In this document: positions 1 through 4,016 of the stretch, in pieces
Numbering within the stretch: the first letter of the stretch is position 1
How the letters are laid out: the number at the start of each line of letters is the position of its first letter
Assembly (NCBI GenBank): GCA_021792015.1
Contig: JAJYVM010000068.1
Location: 5,393-12,468 of the forward strand
Length of the DNA stretch: 7,076 nucleotides
Direction: 5' to 3'
Source of the DNA: Bacillota bacterium
GTDB lineage: Bacteria; Bacillota; Sulfobacillia; RBS10-35; JAJYVM01
Program-made: the position numbers and the translations under genes
The notes under the pieces: model-generated
Database searches by the model: none
What the model was told of the DNA's origin: nothing
The model's input: the letters and a program-made list of their open reading frames with translations, nothing else

Positions 1-116
<116 letters not shown>

Positions 117-119
117 AGG

Positions 120-185
120 CGGCGGGCGAAGGAGCAGGCACGCGAGCGGGCGAAGGTGCAGGCGAATGAGGCGCTGACGAGATAG
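120..185 (+). CDS. C-terminal fragment of a charged protein (5' end lost)
   Basis: This frame ends at TAG (183-185) and reads as an Arg/Lys/Glu/Ala-rich tail ending AKVQANEALTR. The alternating charge and alanine are typical of a helical or coiled-coil C-terminus. The rest of the gene is lost in the poly-G stretch, so neither start nor family can be stated. The stop lies only 15 bases before the TTG start of the next gene, on the same strand, which suggests the two were co-transcribed. That the frame is coding is inferred from its amino-acid composition, its stop position and the well-placed ribosome binding site just after it; such a short fragment could also be chance. Confidence 0.4.
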   Translation, partial: RRAKEQARERAKVQANEALTR

Positions 186-186
186 C

Positions 187-194
187 GAGGAGGT
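187..194 (+). promoter_or_regulatory. Ribosome binding site fixing the TTG start at 201
   Basis: GAGGAGGT is a near-perfect Shine-Dalgarno sequence, six bases before TTG at 201. It supports that rare start codon over the internal ATG at 249, which would shorten the protein and has no comparable site in front of it. Confidence 0.75.
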
Positions 195-200
195 CTCCGC

Positions 201-776
201 TTGGCCGAGCCGCTTGCCCTGATCCGGCCGGTGTTCGCGCGCCACGGAATGAGCCTTGCCCGGCTGGACGAGGTGCTTGAGGACGGGTTTACCACCCACC
301 GGCTCACCGGTCCCTGGCGTCCGGACCAGGTCGTGCTGCTGATCTCGGAGGCGGCCGGCGAGGACCCCTTCCGGCTGGAGGTTCAGATCGATATCCCCGT
401 GGCCTCGGAGCCCGAAGCCGAGGACGGGCTGCCGGCCATCGTCGATCCCGACACGGTGGTGCGCATGCTGCTGATCAACTGCAGGGACGCGGTGGAGGCG
501 TTTTTCGAGGAGGCGCCCGCCGACGGCGAGCTCCTCGACCCCGACGCCAGCGGCAGCTACGGCCGCCGCGTGCCGCTCGATGGGTTGACGGAGACCGTGC
601 TCATCATGCTGCACGTCGGCTGCGATGTCGCGCGCGAGGATCTCGCGGAGGGCCTGCCGCAGGCCGCGGAGCTTCTGTGCGCCGTGCTTGCGACCCTGCG
701 GGCCGACACGCCGTTTCTGGATGGCGCGCCCAACCGGGCGGAGCGGCGCCGCAGCGGCGGGAGGCGTCGGCGATGA
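201..776 (+). CDS. Hypothetical acidic protein, 191 aa
   Basis: I do not recognise a family. The protein starts at TTG behind GAGGAGGT and ends with TGA. Residues 1-175 are soluble and acidic, with no signal peptide or membrane segment. An N-terminal helix (PLALIRPVFARHGMSLARL) is followed by strand-like stretches (QVVLLISEAA, FRLEVQIDIPV), then a helix around residues 84-104 (VVRMLLINCRDAVEAFFEE) and a hydrophobic helix near 130-167. This order resembles small alpha/beta proteins such as chaperone- or YbjN-like folds, but that is only an impression. The last 13 residues form a strongly basic tail (AERRRSGGRRRR) in contrast to the acidic body and could bind nucleic acid or ribosomes. It probably shares a transcript with the truncated gene ending at 185 and converges on the HAD phosphatase gene. 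Confidence 0.8.
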   Translation: MAEPLALIRPVFARHGMSLARLDEVLEDGFTTHRLTGPWRPDQVVLLISEAAGEDPFRLEVQIDIPVASEPEAEDGLPAIVDPDTVVRMLLINCRDAVEAFFEEAPADGELLDPDASGSYGRRVPLDGLTETVLIMLHVGCDVAREDLAEGLPQAAELLCAVLATLRADTPFLDGAPNRAERRRSGGRRRR

Positions 777-779
777 GGC

Positions 780-808
780 TGCCGGGGGCGCAACGACACG
801 CCCCGGCA
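780..808. terminator. Hairpin between convergent genes, possible terminator
   Basis: TGCCGGGGGCG (780-790) pairs with CGCCCCGGCA (799-808) across an 8-base loop, with a single bulged G. It starts four bases after the stop of the 191-aa gene and lies about 50 bases past the stop of the HAD gene on the other strand. Neither side has a T-run, so it is not a textbook intrinsic terminator. Placement between converging genes and about 10 GC pairs suggest a bidirectional transcript end or mRNA-stabilising hairpin. Confidence 0.45.
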
Positions 809-856
809 CGGTAAGCCGCCACCTTTAGGGGGCGGGCGGGCGGCGATCGCGCCGAG

Positions 857-1504
857 TCAGAGGCCCAGCGCGCGCAGGCAGCCGGGAGTGTCGGTCAGAT
901 CCGGCAGGACCACGTCCGCGCCCAGTGCCTCCAGCTCGGCCCGGGGGTGCCAGCCGGTGGCGACGGCGACCGCCCGGGCCCCGGCGGCACGGGCCGCCAG
1001 AACGTCGTTCGGGGCATCCCCGATGACCACCACGGGCACACCGGGCCGGGCGGCCCTGGCGATGGCCGCGCGCACCAGGTCGCCCCGGTCGGGTCCGTCC
1101 TCGCCGAAGCCGCCGAAGCGGAAGTGGTCCGAAAGACCGGCGTAGGCCAGCTTCATCTCCGCGGCCGCGCGGATGTTGCCGGTCTGCAGGCCCACGGCCA
1201 GATCGCCGCGCGCGGCCAGGGCGGCGCAGAGCGCCGGCACCCCCGGCAGGATCCGGGCCGGGCCACGCGGCAGCTCCTCCGCCAGCGCGCTGAGGTAGGC
1301 GGGGTAGACCCGGTCTGGCTCCCATGGAATCCCCAGCCGGTCGGCGATGGCGGGAAAGAGGAAGGCGTCCGTCTGGCCCGAGGCCATGATGCCGTCCGCC
1401 GCCCCCGCCCGCCCGTACACCTGATGGAAGCACGCGTTGAGCGACCGTGTGCCGGCGCCCCGCGGGTCGATCAGGGTGCCGTCGATGTCAAAGAGGACGA
1501 TCAC
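857..1504 (-). CDS. HAD-superfamily hydrolase, phosphoglycolate-phosphatase-like
   Basis: This is a predicted cytoplasmic phosphatase of the haloacid dehalogenase superfamily (Gph/COG0546-like), hydrolysing a phosphomonoester through an aspartyl-phosphate with Mg2+. The substrate cannot be read from sequence. The 215-aa protein has all four motifs: motif I FDIDGT (D6 nucleophile, D8 acid/base), motif II LQTGN (T108), motif III Lys in EMKLAYAGL (K118), and motif IV GDAPND (D163, D167). The region between motifs I and II (about 15-85) is the helical cap expected for subfamily I. I chose GTG at 1504 because motif I then begins at residue 5, as usual in the family. Frames open further upstream, but the added residues are low-complexity Gly/Arg/Pro and overlap the gene ending at 1501. 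The GTGA overlap with that gene suggests translational coupling. Confidence 0.9.
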   Translation of the reverse strand: MIVLFDIDGTLIDPRGAGTRSLNACFHQVYGRAGAADGIMASGQTDAFLFPAIADRLGIPWEPDRVYPAYLSALAEELPRGPARILPGVPALCAALAARGDLAVGLQTGNIRAAAEMKLAYAGLSDHFRFGGFGEDGPDRGDLVRAAIARAARPGVPVVVIGDAPNDVLAARAAGARAVAVATGWHPRAELEALGADVVLPDLTDTPGCLRALGL

Positions 1505-1758
1505 GCCGAATCCAGGCAGGCCCCGGGGTAGCCGTCGGGCAGCGCCTGCGCGGTGCCCAGCTCGATGACGTGGCCGTGCCGGCGCATGTGGCCCCCGGTC
1601 AACGGGTCCCCCGTCCCCTCCTCCGCCGCGATGTCCGCCGCGAGGCAGAAGCGGTCGAGGATGTCCTGCGCGCTCGCCCTCGTCTCCTTGGTGTACCCGA
1701 ACCGCCAGCCGACCTGCTCCGGGGCCTCCCACGTGACGGCAACCAGCCTAACGGCCGT
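1501..1758 (-). CDS. Small unknown protein coupled to the HAD gene, start codon unclear
   Basis: A frame of about 85 codons ends with TGA at 1503-1501, overlapping the GTG start of the HAD gene. Its content looks protein-like: a beta-type start (AVRLVAVTWEAP), then QVGWRFGYTKETR, a helix ASAQDILDRFCLAADIAAEE, and an end with Gly, Pro and two His (GGHMRRHGHVIEL). There is no signal peptide or membrane segment, and I do not recognise the family. The start is odd. GGAGG at 1771-1767 sits eight bases before ACG at 1758, exactly where an ATG would be expected, and no ATG, GTG or TTG occurs in frame nearby. Either the start is a mutated or misread ATG, an in-frame CTG at 1746 is used, or the protein begins much further upstream. 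It was probably co-transcribed with the phosphatase gene. Confidence 0.55.
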   Translation of the reverse strand, partial: TAVRLVAVTWEAPEQVGWRFGYTKETRASAQDILDRFCLAADIAAEEGTGDPLTGGHMRRHGHVIELGTAQALPDGYPGACLDSA

Positions 1759-1766
1759 TCGGCTCG

Positions 1767-1771
1767 CCTCC
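1767..1771 (-). promoter_or_regulatory. GGAGG ribosome binding site without a normal start codon
   Basis: GGAGG on the minus strand is followed after eight bases by ACG (1758-1756), in frame with the small gene ending at 1501. Spacing is ideal but the codon is not a normal bacterial start. A TACACT hexamer just upstream (1783-1778) resembles a -10 box but lacks a recognisable -35 partner. Confidence 0.4.
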
Positions 1772-1829
1772 GGTTCGAGTGTAGCGCGAATGCAGGCGAC
1801 CTGCGCGGTCGGAACGAAAGCACCGGCCC

Positions 1830-2163
1830 ATGAGCCCCTCGCCACGGGACACGCGACGCGTCTATGCCCTCCGCTCACTGCGGGCCTTCGGCTTCGGCTA
1901 CCTCGCCGTGCTGCTGCCGCTCTATCCGGAGCGCTTCGGCTTCGGAGCGGAGGCCATAGGGGGCTGGACCCCGAGGAGCGCGCGGCAGCGGCGGGCGTGA
2001 CCACCACGGGCCGGCAGGTCCGCCAGCTCATCGGCCCGGCGGTTGGCAGCCGCGCGCTGGCAGCTGGGGCACTGGTCCCGTCCCTGGTGGCCGGGGCCAT
2101 CAAGATCGGCTACGACCTGTCTCGCTGTGGCACCTGTTCCGCGGCACCCCGGAGCGGAGCTGA
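1830..2163 (+). pseudogene. MFS transporter remnant, internal deletion plus frameshift
   Basis: This is the remains of a major-facilitator-superfamily membrane transporter. From ATG 1830 the frame gives a short basic N-terminus and the start of the first membrane helix (LRAFGFGYLAVLLPLYPERF, then GFGAEAIG), a typical MFS beginning. At about 1960, in a run of five Gs, the reading switches frame directly into a typical MFS end: DPEERAAAAGVTTTGR, then QLIGPAVGSRALAAGALVPS and AGAIKIGYDLS. Roughly 300 codons covering the central helices are absent. At 2119-2123 a TC duplication breaks the frame again; removing it gives LWHLFRGTPERS and a stop at 2161-2163. The piece uses all three frames and cannot make a working transporter. 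Weak ribosome binding is seen upstream (GGAACGAAAG). The family assignment rests on recognising both ends; transported substrate is unknown. Confidence 0.75.
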
Positions 2164-2181
2164 GGGACGAGGCGGACCCGC

Positions 2182-2746
2182 GTGCGCGACGTGTTCGACC
2201 CGGAGATGGCCCCGGCCCTGGCCGTGCCGTTCGCCCGGCTGGCGAACGCCTTCGCCCGCCTGAGGGAGCTCGTGCAGGACATGGGCCCGAGGAGCTCCAT
2301 TATACGGGCCGTGAGGGCGGCGCCAACGCGACGGCCACCCTGCTCGCCCACATGGCACGTACGGACCTCATGTACCCCACCTCATCAAGGGCGAGCCCGT
2401 GCCGCTCGCGCTCGAGGCGCGGTTCGCGGCAGGCGCCAATACCGACACCGTGCTGGTGCCGAGGTCCGCCCGCTCGGTCAGCGATCGCCTCTCCGCTCAC
2501 GCCGACCTGACCGGCATGTGCTGCGACTACCCGCGGACGTGTGACGACGCGGCGGCGGGGCGCGAGGCGGCGGCGCGCGAGGCGGCGGCGCGCGAGGTGG
2601 CGGCGCGCGAGGTGGCGGTGCCGTGGTGGCCCGAGCCAGGCACGGTCCGCTGGGTGCTGTGGGTCATGACCTCCCATTCGGCCCGGCACCAGGGGCAGAT
2701 CGCCCGGCTGCGGGAGGCGTGGCAGGCGCGCGGAGACGCTGGCTGA
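2182..2746 (+). pseudogene. DinB-family protein, disrupted by two single-base losses
   Basis: DinB-like proteins are four-helix-bundle, metal-binding enzymes (YfiT/thiol-transferase fold). From GTG 2182, behind GAGGCGGA with five bases spacing, frame one gives MRDVFDPEMAPALAVPFARL through LRELVQDMGP. A base is missing near 2286-2288, after which another frame continues EELHYTGREGGANATATLLAH (first metal-ligand His) to DLMY. A second base is missing near 2375-2378, after which the third frame runs HLIKGEPVPLALEARFAAGA to PWWPEPGTVRWVLWVMTSH, with the C-terminal H-x3-H (HSARH) and QIARLREAW, ending TGA 2744-2746. Restoring the two bases gives about 188 residues with all three ligand histidines. 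Both losses are in C-runs, so sequencing error is a real alternative to gene decay. The start lies 18 bases after the transporter remnant, as in an operon. Confidence 0.75.
2556..2617 (+). repeat. 15-bp tandem repeat, about four copies, inside the DinB gene
   Basis: The unit GCGCGCGAGGCGGCG, with the A of each unit at 2565, 2580, 2595 and 2610, repeats with period 15. The first copy begins GGGCGC and the last two have GTGG in place of GCGG. The period is a multiple of three, so it encodes REAAA, REAAA, REVAA, REVAV without shifting frame. It sits just before the conserved PWWPEPG segment of the DinB-like protein and would lengthen a helix or linker. It is consistent with slippage expansion of an original single R-E-V codon block. 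Confidence 0.85.
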
Positions 2747-3060
2747 CCAGGCCGTGCCGGTCGCCCTGGTGCAGGAAGGCCACCGGAAGCTGGTGCGCGG
2801 GGTCGGGGGTATGGGGAAAGACGGACCTGGGCACCTGGGTTCACCGGGCCCGTCACCGGCCGGTGGCAGGGATGACCGCGGCGCCGCAGGCAGGCCCATG
2901 CCCGATGCTGCGCAGTCGGCGGGCTGCCTCGGCGAGGCTGCCGCTGAGGGGCCCGTGCTGGCAGGCTCCCGCCACTGGGCGTGCGTTTGAACCTTCGCTG
3001 CGCGCTGCGCCCACCGCTCCACAGTCGAATGGACAAGGGTCGGTGCGTTAGACTGGCGAG
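2747..3060. other. Intergenic stretch with no recognisable gene
   Basis: No frame on either strand in these ~310 bases reads like a protein; open frames are Gly/Arg/Pro-rich products of high GC. Two structures stand out. One is a perfect 12-bp palindrome CACCGGCCGGTG at 2854-2865. The other is an inverted repeat, GGCGGGCTGCC (2918-2928) against GGCAGGCTCCCGCC (2960-2973), pairing except for a three-base internal loop; it has no T-run but could end transcripts from the DinB gene. The right edge (TAGACT at 3049-3054) resembles a -10 box for the downstream pair, without a good -35 at normal spacing. Confidence 0.45.
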
Positions 3061-3066
3061 AGAAGG

Positions 3067-3450
3067 GTGATGATCGTTCTGGCGCGGGCGCGTCAAACCG
3101 TGTGGGCGACCGGGGGGCGCATCGCGGCGGGAGATCCCGGCTTCGTGGCGATGGGCGACTTCCTGGACGACTTCTACGCGGCAGCCCGTGAGGAGCGGTC
3201 CGCCTTGATTGCTGGCGAGCCGCCGCCGGGGCTGGATGCGCGGTGGGCGGCTTACCTTGCCGCGACCGTGGAGGTTCTCGCAGCTCGCCACGACCTCACC
3301 GTCCCGCCATGGACGCAGCGTCCAATCTACTTCCTGCGGGAGCCCTGGTTTCTGTGGGAAGGGGCGCGGATGCTCGCGTTGCTCGACACGCCCCGTCCGT
3401 TTGCGCGGCACGGGATATTCGCTGACAGCCGCCTACTTCTGCGGACATGA
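3067..3450 (+). CDS. Upstream partner of a DUF6036 nucleotidyltransferase (antitoxin-like)
   Basis: This 127-aa soluble protein is of the type usually encoded just before DUF6036-family nucleotidyltransferases. Visible conserved blocks are GDPGFVAMGDFLDDFYAA (about 22-39), the RWAAYLAATVEVLAARHDL helix (59-77), PPWTQRP and FLREPWF (80-95), and the C-terminal PFARHGIFADSRLLLRT (111-127). In related proteins this module can follow a helix-turn-helix domain; here none is present, so DNA binding is not apparent. GTG 3067 is directly followed by ATG 3070 and either could start, behind AGAAGG; ATG 3070 would remove one residue only. The stop overlaps the next start as ATGA. Antitoxin or regulatory role is inferred from the pairing, not shown. 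Codon choice includes more A/T-ending codons than the flanking genes, consistent with acquisition. Confidence 0.75.
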   Translation: MMIVLARARQTVWATGGRIAAGDPGFVAMGDFLDDFYAAAREERSALIAGEPPPGLDARWAAYLAATVEVLAARHDLTVPPWTQRPIYFLREPWFLWEGARMLALLDTPRPFARHGIFADSRLLLRT

Positions 3451-3947
3451 CAGCGGACGAGATCCTTGCCAACCTGGCAGAGTTGGCCCATCGGGTGCAT
3501 GAGCGCGGGCTGGTGGCAGACCTCTATCTCTTTGGCGGAGCCGTCATGGTGCTCGTCTATCGGACCCGGCCCGCGACACGGGACATCGACGCCGTGTTCG
3601 AGCCTAAGATGGCGGTCTATCGAATCGCCCAAGAGATGGCTGACGAGCGCGCCCTTGCCCCAGGCTGGCTAAACGACGCGGTCAAGGGCTGGCTCTCCCC
3701 CTCGGGCGTCATGCACACCTACCTCGAGATGCCGGGGATGAGTGTCTCGATCCCCGACCCTGCCTATCTCTTCGCGATGAAGGTCATGGCCTCGCGACCC
3801 GAGGACCGGGCCGACTTGGAGGTTCTGATCGCACACCTCGGCCTGCGCAGCGTCGATGAGGCACTGGCCGTCGTCGGGCGTTTCTACCCGATCGAGCGCC
3901 TGCCGCTCCAGGCAACCTATAGGCTTGCCGAGCTGTTGGGTGGCTAA
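3447..3947 (+). CDS. DUF6036-type minimal nucleotidyltransferase (AbiEii/toxin-like)
   Basis: This 166-aa protein has the core of a DNA polymerase beta-type nucleotidyltransferase. LFGGAVMVLVY (28-38) holds the Gly-Gly nucleotide-binding turn, and TRDIDAVFEP (44-53) carries the metal-binding D46-x-D48. WLNDAVKGWL (74-83) and LFAMKVMASRPEDRADLEVL (108-127) are conserved blocks of DUF6036 proteins. Related enzymes (AbiEii, MenT) transfer nucleotides to tRNA or other targets and act as toxins; the activity here is inferred. The start ATG overlaps the upstream stop (ATGA), so translation is coupled and the pair is probably a two-gene toxin-antitoxin or abortive-infection-like module. It is full length for the family and has all catalytic residues, with no sign of decay, unlike the two genes before it. 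A housekeeping nucleotidyltransferase is a less likely alternative. Confidence 0.85.
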   Translation: MTADEILANLAELAHRVHERGLVADLYLFGGAVMVLVYRTRPATRDIDAVFEPKMAVYRIAQEMADERALAPGWLNDAVKGWLSPSGVMHTYLEMPGMSVSIPDPAYLFAMKVMASRPEDRADLEVLIAHLGLRSVDEALAVVGRFYPIERLPLQATYRLAELLGG

Positions 3948-4002
3948 GCGCGCCTGAGTTTCATGACCCCATAGTCTGAGCGACCACGGCGCTCAGGGCG
4001 CG
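3948..4002. terminator. Long-loop inverted repeat between convergent genes
   Basis: GCGCGCCTGAG (3948-3958) pairs with CTCAGGGCGCG (3992-4002), with one extra base in the right arm and a 33-base loop. It starts immediately after the nucleotidyltransferase stop and ends 15 bases from the stop of the penicillin-binding protein gene on the other strand. No T-run follows on either side. Its position suits a shared transcript end, but the long loop makes this uncertain. Confidence 0.35.
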
Positions 4003-4016
4003 ATGCGCCAGCCGCC

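Noticed and set aside
947..1531. A 194-codon plus-strand open frame opposite the HAD phosphatase gene.
   Set aside because: It is low-complexity and antisense to a motif-complete gene, with no ribosome binding site at its start.
1505..1732. A longer start for the HAD gene, adding 76 residues.
   Set aside because: The added part is Gly/Arg/Pro-rich, overlaps the small coupled gene in another frame, and would place motif I at residue 82, unlike the family.
2556..2617. Short regular repeats that might suggest a CRISPR array.
   Set aside because: The units are 15 bp, directly adjacent without spacers, and encode an in-frame peptide repeat; there are no cas genes.
2868..2881. AGGGATGACCGCGG resembles the T-box consensus AGGGTGGNACCGCG.
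   Set aside because: It has mismatches and one base fewer than the consensus, no specifier stem or terminator is apparent, and no aminoacyl-tRNA synthetase or amino-acid gene follows. Chance in GC-rich DNA is more likely.
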